Positions 21,863 through 31,519 of a stretch of 64,000 nt of DNA are shown here, piece after piece (position 1 is the stretch's first letter; each line of letters starts with the position of its first letter). Position numbers and translations under genes: made by a program. The DNA comes from Pyrenopolyporus hunteri (lineage: Eukaryota > Ascomycota > Sordariomycetes > Xylariales > Hypoxylaceae): assembly GCA_902806595.1 (NCBI GenBank), contig CADCXC010000012.1:558001-622000 (forward strand), written 5' to 3'. Under the pieces are notes generated by a model, which saw nothing but the letters and a program-made list of their open reading frames with translations, was not told the DNA's origin and made no database searches.

Positions 21863-22979
21863 GTCGACGAGTGTTGGAAAGGGTGATTGAGTAAGTGTTG
21901 TTGTGCTTTGTTGGACTGGGTGGGCTCCTTGGACTCTTCTCAGAATTGGCGGGTACTGGAGGGTTCTGGAGGGTAGTTCACTTTGATATATCAATCTACA
22001 GTTGGCTACCAGGATTTCATCTTGTCGCGCGCAGAAAGATGCGGGAGGATGCGACTGGAAGATGTTGCTTTAATCTAGCCTACTTTCCAGGGTATCATGA
22101 AATTAGAAGAAAGTGGCTTCGAATCCAGCACAAAGCAGCAGATGGCAAGCTGGAGCGCCGGTAAGAACTACCTCAGCTTGCTGCTTGCTTCCGCTTGTTT
22201 TGTTTGTTTTGTGATAGATATCTAGCTTAGGTGGTTGTTGATTGAGATAAAATGCATGAGAGAGAGCTGCGAGAGTGGGAACATACATGGCTTAGGTACC
22301 GAATCGATATCTAAACGTTATTAAGGCACGTGATCGAGGTAGAGTGCACGGGCAATTTCAGCCAATCACATAACGTCAAAGAGGTGCCCGGTTTATGTAC
22401 CTAATCACAGAAATACCTCTTTACAAGTACATATGTACGCACCTATGGACCTACCTAGGTAGGTAGGTATGTAGGTAGGTATAAATGGAGGATGGTACAT
22501 CCCAAGGCAAGTGCGACACTGTATGAGGAGTATATATTTCGCTTCGCCTCAGAGAGTACACACTCCCACTTCCTTTGGTATGTACCTAGGTACATACTTG
22601 GTAGGTACAAATGTAGAGGTACCTTCCCGATAAGAATCGATAGGCACAGTGCGCGCAGCCGCAGCCAATCCCAGGGGAAACGGATCAGCCCACCGTGTCC
22701 TGCATGCGCGCATGTAACTGTAATCTGTACTTCGTAACAAATCCGATGTACCTGAGGCTACAGCTTAAGCCTTGCCAGTGCCTTGCCAGTGCATTGAACC
22801 TGAACCTGTACCTGTCCTTCCGTTGCGACGAGACTGCAAATAATAAATCACTTCTGATCTCTGCGTAAGAAATCTAATAATATCACCGACTACTTAGACC
22901 TACCTATCCGCAACACATTCCGCCGCGACTATTCCCACATAAACAAGCGACCACTGTTCATCCCATTACTATTGTCAAT
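21863..22979. other. Divergent promoter region between RTT103 and clathrin light chain
   Basis: RTT103 reads left from 21862 and clathrin light chain reads right from 22980, so this 1.1 kb holds both promoters. It contains an E-box, a CCAAT box and a TAACGTCA half-site clustered at 22327-22378. A TAGGTA repeat block spans about 22400-22480 and 22580-22610. No gene of its own is supported. Confidence 0.65.
22327..22378. promoter_or_regulatory. Clustered CACGTG, CCAAT and TAACGTCA sites
   Basis: CACGTGAT (22327-22334) matches bHLH sites of the Cbf1/Pho4 kind. CCAAT (22362-22366) matches the HAP/NF-Y complex. TAACGTCA (22371-22378) is a CRE-like bZIP site. They lie within 52 bases in a divergent promoter, about 460 bases from the RTT103 ATG and 600 from the clathrin light chain ATG. 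Matches are by sequence only. Confidence 0.4.
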
Positions 22980-23825
22980 ATGGCGGACAGATTCCCATCC
23001 TTGGATGACTTCGACTCCGGTGGTACGTAAAACCTACTCCTTTTTTCAACCCCCGGAATTCCATTCCTATGTAAGCTCCCATACTCACTCTCGACTTCTC
23101 TCCTCTAGCCCAGACCGAGATTCAAGATGTTGGTGCACCCTCAGCCGATGATTTCCTTGCTCGCGAACGTGCCCTGCTCGGAGAAGACGCAACACAATTT
23201 ACCACCGGCAACGAATCCGCGGCTTTAGCGGACCCTTCATCCGACGATCTTCTAGGTGGAGGCGGCGATGGTGCTCAGTTTGAGAGCCAATTCCCCGAAA
23301 TCAGCACATCCAACGAGGTGAGTTGCTCCTGAGGTAGCTACGATAGGCTCTTGCCCAATACTGAACACACAACAGCAAGTCGCGCCTGGGGGTACCATCA
23401 CTGGCCCGTCAGTCAGCTACAACTCGGGCTTCAACGCCTACGCCGCGGACGAAGAAGAACCCGAGGTGATCAAGCAATGGCGCGAGAAGCGAGACGCTGC
23501 CAACGCCAAGCGAGCCGAGCAGTTTGCCGCCCAGAAGGCCGAGACGATCAAGGAAGCCCAACAGAACATCGACGACTTCTACGAGAACTACAACACCAAG
23601 AAAGAGAAGATGATCGCGCAGACCCGAAAAGAGGCCGAAGAGTTCCTAGCCAGCCGAGACGATACCACCTCTGGCGGAACAAGCTGGGAACGCATTGCTA
23701 AGCTGGTTGACGTGAGCGGCAAAGGCCAGAAGGGCGGCGCTAGCGGTTCGGGCAAGGAACGTTTCCGTGAACTGTTGATGAGCCTGCGCAAGGATCCGAA
23801 GGCTCCTGGTGCCGAAGGATATTAA
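22980..23825 (+). CDS. CLC1: Clathrin light chain, three exons
   Basis: Exons are 22980-23022, 23109-23317 and 23376-23825, with introns GTACGT..TAG and GTGAGT..CAG. All phases close and the product is 233 residues. It begins MADRFPSLDDFDSGAQTEIQ, the usual fungal clathrin light chain start. It has an acidic Gly-rich N-terminal third. The long central helix (about 110-175) runs from EEPEVIKQWREKRDAANAKR through QQNIDDFYENYNTKKEKMI and is the heavy-chain-binding segment. The conserved C-terminus contains SWERIAKLVD and RFRELLMSLRKDPKAPG. The protein stabilises clathrin triskelia on endocytic and Golgi coats. It is transcribed away from RTT103 and its 3' end faces the small COX7-like gene on the opposite strand, 410 bases downstream. 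Confidence 0.94.
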
Positions 23826-24235
23826 GCACCCACCCATTATAGAACACTACCTCAAAAACGACGCAAAGAGACGGGCGATTAACAAAAGTCTACCAAATAG
23901 TTAGCTCACCCACAGCAACTCGAGACAGGACTACGGCCGACGCAGGCTGTATTTAGATAGCGCTGTGATGTACGGGTAAATCACCAAGCAGGCATTTTAG
24001 GCTTTTTAGTGCCTTGGGCGTAATGGACTGATTTCTACTAATTCACATATCTCTCTAACCCGAGAATGATCTAATTCGTTTGTGATGTCAACAAATCAAT
24101 AAGACTTGGGTTGGTAGAAACTGGAAAGAACGATGTGAACGACTATTTATTTCTCGGCCTGATGGGATGCCCCCTAGCTGCCTTCGTCCTCGTTTATGTA
24201 CTACGACTCTTTTCCCCTATCTTCCTTCTCCAGCT
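23826..24235. other. Convergent 3' flanks of clathrin light chain and COX7-like gene
   Basis: Both flanking genes end here, so this should hold two overlapping or adjacent 3' UTRs. It is AT-richer than the genes. Nothing else is seen. Confidence 0.6.
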
Positions 24236-24717
24236 TTAGCTCTTGCCGAACCATGTGTTGTAGCCCGCGACCTTGCGTCCCAACATGTACAAGGTAGCTG
24301 TTGTAATCGTCAGATTTGGCTATGAAATCGGTGGTTTCGTTTAATGGACATACCTCCCATGCTGCCCCAGAGCAGGATGGTGTAGGGTACTAATAGCATG
24401 TTGCTTCGAGGGTTCTGCGCCATATTTGGTCAGTCGGGGATAGCTCTGAGCGGGGAGTGTATAAGTCGAATTGGAGACGTACGATCTTCCAGAGGCGGGT
24501 GTGCTGCTTGTAGGCTTGCTGGTAGAATCGCTGGTGCTCGGGCACCTTGTTGGGGGCGTTGACCAATCTGCGTACTTAGTTAGCATAGGTTCAACGAAGC
24601 TAACTCGTTCGTAGGTGATATCATTCAAGCCTGCGCGATCATAGGAAACAGCCATTGGCGCCTCTATGAACCGCCCCCGTATAGATAATCGTGGCGCAAG
24701 GGTTCTACATACCCCAT
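24236..24717 (-). CDS. COX7: Small mitochondrial cytochrome c oxidase VIIa-like subunit, four exons
   Basis: Exons are 24717-24713 (only ATGGG), 24567-24483, 24414-24354 and 24297-24236. All introns are GT..AG (donors GTATGT, GTACGT, GTATGT), frame is kept at every junction, and the product is only 70 residues. It begins MGLVNAPNKVPEHQRFYQ, has a Trp/Arg-rich middle (HTRLWKINPRSN), then one hydrophobic segment (about 36-57, LLVPYTILLWGSMGATLYML), and ends GYNTWFGKS. This is the layout of the single-pass COX7/VIIa family of complex IV in the mitochondrial inner membrane: NKVxxxQxxYQ, then PRS, then one helix. The family call is from pattern memory and could be another small respiratory subunit. 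The gene structure itself is well supported. It lies between two genes on the plus strand. Confidence 0.65.
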
Positions 24718-25148
24718 TTTGGCAGTTTTTAGAGAGTCGTTCGGAGGTCGGTTACAGGATGCGTGGGTATTCAGAGAGCTGTTATCGAGGACTTGAGTGA
24801 AGCAATTCTATGATCGAATGATCGGGCGCCCGGATAGGTAGTAGTTCCTACTGTTTCTATCATGACTAAGCGTTAAAACCTCGGCTAAGCTATTGTGATT
24901 GTGTCTAACCCGCTAGCCCCACTTGGACTTAGTCCAAATTATGTAATGATGCAGCTAACCGCCCAATGGCTGTAGCTGATAATAAGGTTCTTTACTGGCT
25001 TAGTGATAAATATCTGGAGTCCTCTTAAACAAAATTCTATACTCGGGTATATTCCCACCTCTTCAACTTTCAACCCTGGACTCAATATTCTTCTCGAACT
25101 CGTCGCCACTGTCCAACTTGCTCAGCAGTATGTGGCCGTGTCGCAGTA
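24718..25148. other. Divergent promoter region of the COX7-like and PPR-like genes
   Basis: The small oxidase subunit reads left and the PPR-like mitochondrial gene reads right, so two mitochondrial-protein genes share a 431-base divergent promoter. An upstream ATG at 25130 overlaps the downstream gene out of frame. Confidence 0.6.
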
Positions 25149-25255
25149 ATGCGATTGGTGAGCCTAACCTTTCGAAATGTGAAGTCAAAGCATATTGTCC
25201 TCCATTCTCGGTCCCTGCTTGCGCCTCGACCTTGTCAACCGTGCAGATGGGATAG
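25130..25255 (+). promoter_or_regulatory. Overlapping upstream open reading frame of the PPR-like gene
   Basis: An ATG 19 bases before the chosen start opens a 41-codon frame (MWPCRSNAIG...) that ends at TAG 25253-25255, inside the main coding region and out of frame. If transcribed it would reduce initiation at 25149. It also contains a GTGAGC donor-like site at 25158-25163, so an alternative short first exon cannot be excluded. Confidence 0.35.
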
Positions 25256-27641
25256 TCAACCGTCCGTCGCGAAACATGGGGGACATGCAAGGCCGTACTT
25301 CTCAGCCTCATACCCGGGGAAGCCACGGAACGTTATAAAATTCATTCCGTGCGGAATACCGAACAGCCCAACAACGTGGAAAACGCTTGCGCCGCGTCTG
25401 AAAACGGGATTTCCGCTGGTTCAAGATGAACACTTGTTCGGGAAATGGAAAGCGTTGTTAACCAACTCCTTTCGTCTGGCTATCGAGTCCGACTTCGATC
25501 GGCGCGGGCCTGCTAAGAAATGGCCAAGGCAATTATTGGTGGACAAGCAACAGAACCGTGGTGATCTCGCCTTATGGAGCTGTCTCTTAGATTTCCAGAA
25601 GAGAATGAACGGAGATGCAGGCGTTCGGAACGTTTGGAGAGGCCTGTGGGGGCGCAGGTCAATACACGACGTCTGGAGCCCCCTTGCGCTCGGTTTCTGG
25701 CAAACAATCTTGGAGGCTGCGCTAAGGTCCGGGGACGACAAGTTTCTGTCGGACATCTGGATCTACAGCGAATGGATGTATGATCTGCACAGAGTGAAGT
25801 GGCCGCGCCTCTACTTGACGATTATGTCGCACTTCCTACGCACTCACCAACACCAGCAAGCCTTACAGTGGCAATTACGCCTGACCCCGAATTTCTACCC
25901 TGGCGCGGACGAGTTCGCGGACATGGTTAAGGAATTCGCAGCCGATCACGAGCTCTATCGTACTCCCACCCTCCAGTCTCTGTACATTACAAATCCTAGC
26001 CGTCGGCTGTACGATATTATCGTACCATATCTATATGGCTTAGGCGCGTCCCAGCTGGCCATGAAATGGCGACATCTCTGCAGCCGACACGACGATTTAC
26101 CCCAAGCCGCCGTTCCCGTCCGGCCTTTCCTCAGGTTTCTTCGAGGCTACTTTCCGCATATAACACTTCGACAAGAAGAATCCTCCGCTCTCGATGACTT
26201 GAATTACGAGTCGAAACCAAGCGAAGATAAGATTCAAATATCTCGAGAATTCGTGAATCGTGTGCACGGTGGAACATTCGGCATCAGTGCCAAATCCTAC
26301 AACGACCAATTAGGAGCCAAATGGCTTGCCAGTTCCTGGATTAGCCTAAACCTGGCCATACGAGGGATCGCAGCCTTGGGTATCGACCAGATCGGACCAC
26401 TATCACTACAATCAATCGCACTGAGGGAGGGGACGTCGAAGGGTGTATTAGCCCGTATTGATCAACTGAAAGAATTTGGAATCTCGGTCGTCGAATCCAA
26501 TTATCTAAAACTCGTGCTCTACTTAGCTCGCATCGGGGACGACGAACTCCTCCTTGATCTTCTACATAGCGACCTTCATCCGGATGTATTCGATGACCTC
26601 GACTTACAATCACAGCTTGTCATCTCTACAGCCGAATCGGAGGATTGGCGGACACATCGTCTCATGCTAACTACGCAGTTGATCGTGATGAAGAAGTCGG
26701 CTCGAGAAGCAGCCAATGCACTTGCTCGCGCCTATATCCTGCGCCAAGATCAATACGGATTCTCAAACCTCCTAGACGATATGAGATCCATGGAAATCGC
26801 CATTGATTCCGAACAGACAAACCTCATTTTCAATGGCCTTGTGACGGGGGCAAAGTCGACCTTCCTTTCTCCAGAGTCGCTCTTCTTCTACCTACCCATT
26901 TGCCGGAAGTTGGCGTCTATGGAAGTTCCCGTTCCGGTCGATTGCTGGAGAAAGTTATTGTTCTGTCTCGCCCGACAAACCAGACTAGAGGAATTAGAAA
27001 AACTTTGCATCGAGTTGGTGAATTTGTATACCTCCTCCGAATCTTCCCGTCCGGGGTTCGTACCGGTGCACCCCGAGGACATACCAGAGCCCATGAAGAC
27101 GCCTTTATCTGGCGTCGAGAACCTCTTAGGTCTGTACATCCCTATGGATTTACCCTCTCAGACACCGCTACATCCGTTGCGCCGGATATTCGACAATAAG
27201 TTACTGAGCACCATCCTCCGTTATTCATTTTACTCTGCGTCTGGAAGGCGTTTCGTGGAACCCGCCGATTTGTGGATGCAGCAGCCCAAGTCTAGGAAAT
27301 TCGACGGCAGGCGTGCTGTCAAACTATTACGAATTCTTCACGATAAGGGCATGTTCCTCCATAGTAAGCGCTTGGCTACTTGGGTCATGGTGCGTCTAAT
27401 CACATTCTACGGGCCGGGCTCCCCCACCAAAAGGCCGTTGCAAATGGCTAGGGCGAGAAATACTCTACCGCTCAAAACAATGAAGACCCTGTTAGACGAA
27501 GCCTGGGGAGAGGAGTTCCTCCCTCCACTCGAGGCACTACAGGCGGCGATCAGGGTCCGCGGCCAGAAGGTCATGTTGAACAACATGAAGTATCTCCGGG
27601 CTAGGAGGAAGACGGCTGCTCAACTCCACGTCGTGCTATGA
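25149..27641 (+). CDS. Mitochondrial pentatricopeptide-like (helical-repeat) protein
   Basis: An uninterrupted frame of 830 codons. The N-terminus (MRLVSLTFRNVKSKHIVLHS then RSLLAPRPC) is basic and lacks acids, like a mitochondrial presequence. The rest is a run of amphipathic helix pairs about 35 residues apart with PPR-like spacing, for example FWQTILEAALRSGDDKFLSD, ANALARAYILRQDQYGFSNL, and NLIFNGLVTGAKSTFLSPES. The C-terminus is basic (NNMKYLRARRKTAAQLHVVL). Fungal proteins of this class bind mitochondrial RNAs and act in transcript stability, splicing or translation; the specific target is unknown. The start at 25149 is the first ATG of the long frame, but an ATG at 25130 lies upstream in another frame, so translation may be regulated or the first exon different. 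No enzyme motif is seen. Confidence 0.85.
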   Translation: MRLVSLTFRNVKSKHIVLHSRSLLAPRPCQPCRWDSQPSVAKHGGHARPYFSASYPGKPRNVIKFIPCGIPNSPTTWKTLAPRLKTGFPLVQDEHLFGKWKALLTNSFRLAIESDFDRRGPAKKWPRQLLVDKQQNRGDLALWSCLLDFQKRMNGDAGVRNVWRGLWGRRSIHDVWSPLALGFWQTILEAALRSGDDKFLSDIWIYSEWMYDLHRVKWPRLYLTIMSHFLRTHQHQQALQWQLRLTPNFYPGADEFADMVKEFAADHELYRTPTLQSLYITNPSRRLYDIIVPYLYGLGASQLAMKWRHLCSRHDDLPQAAVPVRPFLRFLRGYFPHITLRQEESSALDDLNYESKPSEDKIQISREFVNRVHGGTFGISAKSYNDQLGAKWLASSWISLNLAIRGIAALGIDQIGPLSLQSIALREGTSKGVLARIDQLKEFGISVVESNYLKLVLYLARIGDDELLLDLLHSDLHPDVFDDLDLQSQLVISTAESEDWRTHRLMLTTQLIVMKKSAREAANALARAYILRQDQYGFSNLLDDMRSMEIAIDSEQTNLIFNGLVTGAKSTFLSPESLFFYLPICRKLASMEVPVPVDCWRKLLFCLARQTRLEELEKLCIELVNLYTSSESSRPGFVPVHPEDIPEPMKTPLSGVENLLGLYIPMDLPSQTPLHPLRRIFDNKLLSTILRYSFYSASGRRFVEPADLWMQQPKSRKFDGRRAVKLLRILHDKGMFLHSKRLATWVMVRLITFYGPGSPTKRPLQMARARNTLPLKTMKTLLDEAWGEEFLPPLEALQAAIRVRGQKVMLNNMKYLRARRKTAAQLHVVL

Positions 27642-27967
27642 TTCATATAGGGTTTTAGATCATCACCATGTACAATATAGAACAGAGATACCCCGCGGAT
27701 TTGGATAGAGCGTGGATAGATGGGAGGGTCTCATATACCTCTCTATAAGACGGAATTAAAATTTAAGTAAACTTGTCTGATACAGAGGCCTCGCTGATGT
27801 CTTCCCTGTCCACGTCCTAATACGTGGCTCGACGTCCCGTAGAAATCGGCCCCGCGACATGACGCGAGCTAGATTTGTGATACACCCGTAGTTCCTTACA
27901 TACGTACAACAGTAGCAATAATAAAAACATCGCTTTCCTTATTGGTTTTTTTTTTTCTTCTTCTTTT
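27642..27967. other. Convergent 3' flanks of the PPR-like gene and TLG2
   Basis: A 326-base convergent spacer, AT-rich, with a poly-T run at 27946-27955 next to the TLG2 stop. Nothing else is seen. Confidence 0.6.
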
Positions 27968-29249
27968 TCAACCTCCCTCATCACCCCCGCCCCCGCCGTG
28001 GCGATTCTTCGGTTTTATGACGAGGAGGATGACGGCGCCGACGATGAGCAGGACGAGCAGGAGGATGAGCTTGCGCTTGGTGGTCTTCTTCTGGTAGCCG
28101 GCGGCGACGACGAGCTCGCGGTCGGCGCCCTTGACGTCGGCGGCCATGCGCTCGACGTTGTAGTCGATGCGGTCGAGCATGGTGCCCTGGTCGATGACCA
28201 TGGTCTGCAGGTCGCGGAACAGGTCCGACAGCTCGATGATGCCCTGCGCGATGTCCTCGATCTCCCGCTCCCGCTGCAGGATCACCGCGTCGTTGCTGTG
28301 CAGCTGCTTCTGCCGCGTCGTCTGCCGCAGCGCCGACTGCGAGTACGACCGGTCCGCGTCGGATTCCAGGAGCGACGGGTCCGCCGCGTAGTTGCTGTTG
28401 TTACCGCTTAGGTAGGAGGGGGACGAGGACGAGGCCCCGCCGAGCGGCGTGCCGCTGCGCTCGCCTACGGGTGATGCTGCGCCTAACCCGGACATGCCGC
28501 GAAGTTCTGGCTTTGCGGTTAGTATTTAAGTGTTCTAGGCAGGTAGTTTATGTTCGTTTCTTCGAGGGTAGTTGGTGGGTGTACTTTTTAGATATGCGCT
28601 TTGCTTCTTCCTGAAGCCGGCGCTCGCCTCCTGCACCCGCGCCGCGAGGCTTATTTGTATGTTCTTAGCCATGGTCTCCTCGGCCCGGGTCATGGTGCCG
28701 CTCTGCTTGCCCTCGCGCACCATCCGCTCGACGCGCTGGATGCAGCGGTGGCACTCATGGAAGGCCTTCGTGATGCTCTGGGTCAGGCGCTCGATCTCGC
28801 CCTCCTCGGCCTTCTTGGCCTCCTCGTCGTTGAAGCCGGGGAGGACGTGCTTCTGGTGCAGGCGCTCGAGCGTTTGCGACTTTCGGGCGATCTCGGCCAG
28901 CAGGTCGGACACCTCGTCGTTGATGTCGGCCCATCGCGGGGGGAGCAGGTCCATCTCGATCACGGCGTCGCCGTCGTCGTGGTAATCGGCGCCCGATAGC
29001 AGGCCCTGCTGATCCTCGGCGGCGCTGCCGCTACCGCGACCGAATTCCGGGAAGCCATTTCCGCCGGCGCTGGAACCGGGGCCGTATCGCGTCTTCTTGG
29101 CTGGGTGGTGGGCATAGGACTGGCGGTAGGATATGTAGCTATATAGGTTTCCCGGGTATAAGTCTTGCGGAACATGTTGGATAGACAGGTAGATAGGTAG
29201 ATAGGTAGCGACTGGGGCTAGCTCACAGGTTGGTGCGGTCTCGCCACAT
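27968..29249 (-). CDS. TLG2: Qa-SNARE of the late Golgi/endosome, Tlg2 (syntaxin-16) type, three exons
   Basis: Exons are 29249-29227 (MWRDRTN plus two bases of Leu), 29138-28585 and 28506-27968. Introns have GTGAGC..TAG and GTACAC..CAG boundaries. Junctions restore NLYISYRQSYAHHPA and AYLKKLRGMSG, both typical of the family; 371 residues. An N-terminal Habc region spans about 70-190 (starting MDLLPPRWADINDEVSDLLA). The SNARE motif follows at about 270-330 (REREIEDIAQGIIELSDLFR, then TMVIDQGTMLDRIDYNVE, with the zero-layer Gln in VIDQG). A single C-terminal anchor comes next (KLILLLVLLIVGAVILLVI) with a short Gly-rich lumenal tail. Tlg2 drives fusion of endosome-derived vesicles with the trans-Golgi network and works in the Cvt pathway. 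The coding DNA is strongly GC-rich. The gene is divergent from calmodulin. Confidence 0.94.
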
Positions 29250-30498
29250 GGCGGACGCGGATAGAAGGTGTCGACACCCTCACTTTGGCTATTATGAGGT
29301 CGATTGAAGGAATACAGAAGACGAATTGAGTTATTGGAGATACGGTATGGCTAGGGTTAAGACGGGTTATGTCAAATAACCAGCAAATCGGTGGTAAAAA
29401 GTGAGCGACAGGACAAGTAGTATGATACTTTCTTACCTAATAGAAGTTCATTACTGCTCCCATCAAAGATAACGACATGTATAAAATCTACAGATGTATA
29501 ATGTAGATAGGTAAGATACCTAGGTACCTTACGTATTATGTTAGATGCAGAGCAGACGGCCAACTTCTCTGTTACAGCTGACGTAGCTCCGACCAGTCTA
29601 GCCCGTACTCTCCTTTTTCGAGGTTTTGCAGGGCTGACAGGCCATCCTCGCATAAATTCAACATACCGGGTTTAATTGGCTTTTAAACGTGTTTAGATGC
29701 TACGGATAGATGCAAAATCAGCCTAACATTCAACATCGCGGCATAGCGATGCAAGTATCAAACTGCGAGCACAGACCATGAAGTCGCACCACAGGCATTT
29801 AATATGCAGGACTTGTTTAGCTCTTAATAATTCCTACATAATGGTGATAAGTACCGACCTATGTGCCATTACCTACAGGTATGTCCACCACCAGACCTGC
29901 ATGTACACACATCGGACGATGTAGGTGACAGGACGTTCATAGGGTATGGTAGATAACCTAGCAAGAGAGTAGTAGGCCTTGAAGGCGAGTATGCATACAC
30001 CGCTTTGGCTTTGGCTTCGGCTGCCTCTCGAAAGCCAAAGTATATATAACCCCCTAAACTAACCCGGTATGAAGGAGCGATACCTACGTGTAGGTATGGT
30101 ACTGCTAGGAGCTAAGTAACTATATACCTAGGTACCCCTATTAGATTTGGTTACCTCCTTCGGTACACGAATACAATACATACATAAAACTGGAAAGCAA
30201 GCCCCTCCACCCCGTCCAGCCTACCTTCTTCTTCGCCCACCCCCACTATTTTTTATGAATCCCAGCCCTGCCTTGGTTTGAATATTATTCGAGCGTGGTC
30301 AACCCTTGACGATTCTCAAAACCAAAAGCAGAGAGGGCCCTTCTTCCTCCTTGGCAAACTTACCCATCTCCTGCAGCAATTCTGCGACCGCGACCACGAC
30401 CACAAGTGACACTCGTTCTTTCGCTGCATCACATCGACATCACCTACTCGTAGATATTACCTACGTCTCACCTACATCTCGACAGAAACAGCTCAACC
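29250..30498. other. Divergent promoter region of TLG2 and calmodulin
   Basis: About 1.25 kb holding both promoters. A run of GATAGGTA/TAGATAGG repeats lies at 29185-29212, close to the TLG2 start. A TATA-like element (30041-30049) preceded by an inverted repeat (30009-30040) is on the calmodulin side. No gene of its own is supported. Confidence 0.6.
30009..30049 (+). promoter_or_regulatory. Inverted repeat followed by TATA-like element upstream of calmodulin
   Basis: CTTTGGCTT at 30009-30017 is repeated inverted as AAGCCAAAG at 30032-30040 (nine perfect pairs around a 14-base loop). It is followed directly by TATATATAA (30041-30049). The element is about 450 bases before the calmodulin ATG, so it fits a core promoter only if the leader is long. 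Confidence 0.35.
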
Positions 30499-31519
30499 AT
30501 GGTGCGTCTTGCTCGGCCTGTCACCGCCAATCCAAGAAGAACAACCCCGCCGATGAGGGGCTCCATTCAGGAGTAAGGAGGTGAAAATACGGACTCGCGC
30601 TGACCATATCTCTACCATCGCAGGCGGATTCTCTGACTGAAGAACAAGTCTCCGAGTTCAAGGAGGCCTTCTCCCTCTTTGTAAGTGTCCTTTAGATCAG
30701 TCATGACCTCATTTTCCCCATACCCATCGACGTTCGATGCTAGATCGTGTCGCTATTGATGGCGTACTCGACTAACAGTTTGTTTAGGACAAAGACGGCG
30801 ATGGTAAGTCGATCTCTCGCTAACACGTGTATCAACCCTACGTCTGCTTGAGCCGATCATCACAAACAACAAACAACTACATCGCGGCTCAATATGTCCA
30901 CTCCACATCCTTATCTCAGCGAGCCGAGTCGACTGACCCAAACTCCCCAGGACAAATCACAACCAAGGAACTCGGTACCGTCATGCGATCGCTGGGCCAA
31001 AATCCCTCCGAGTCCGAACTACAGGATATGATCAACGAAGTCGATGCCGATAACAACGGAACCATCGACTTCCCTGGTGAGTTTGATGCTGCCCGGCCCC
31101 AGATCGCGTCATCCTCGGGAGCTCCACTAACATTTCGGTCGTGCAGAGTTCCTGACCATGATGGCTCGCAAGATGAAGGACACCGACTCCGAGGAAGAGA
31201 TCCGAGAAGCCTTCAAGGTTCGACACCCACAACCCCACTACCCCTTATAAATAAATATCAAATCGCTTATACCGAAATAGGTTTTCGACCGTGACAACAA
31301 CGGCTTCATCTCCGCTGCTGAGCTCCGCCACGTCATGACCTCCATTGGCGAGAAGCTTACCGACGACGAGGTCGACGAGATGATCCGCGAGGCCGACCAG
31401 GACGGCGACGGCCGCATTGACTGTAAGGAAGCCCTTTCCCCATAACCCACGTTGTACCCTCTATACTAATTCACGCCATCATAGACAACGAGTTCGTCCA
31501 GCTCATGATGCAGAAGTAA
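30499..31519 (+). CDS. CMD1: Calmodulin, seven exons
   Basis: Exons are 30499-30501 (ATG alone), 30624-30680, 30788-30803, 30951-31076, 31147-31217, 31281-31422 and 31485-31519. All introns are GT..AG and the joined CDS is exactly 450 bases, giving the canonical 149 residues. The protein starts [20 protein letters not shown]. It has four EF-hand loops at residues 21-32 (DKDGDGQITTKE), 57-68 ([12 protein letters not shown]), 94-105 ([12 protein letters not shown]) and 130-141 ([12 protein letters not shown]). Each has the acidic residue at position 12 of the loop, so all four should bind calcium. It is the ubiquitous calcium sensor that activates calcineurin and CaM kinases. The exon holding only the start codon and the 16-base third exon make automatic prediction difficult. 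Confidence 0.97.
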
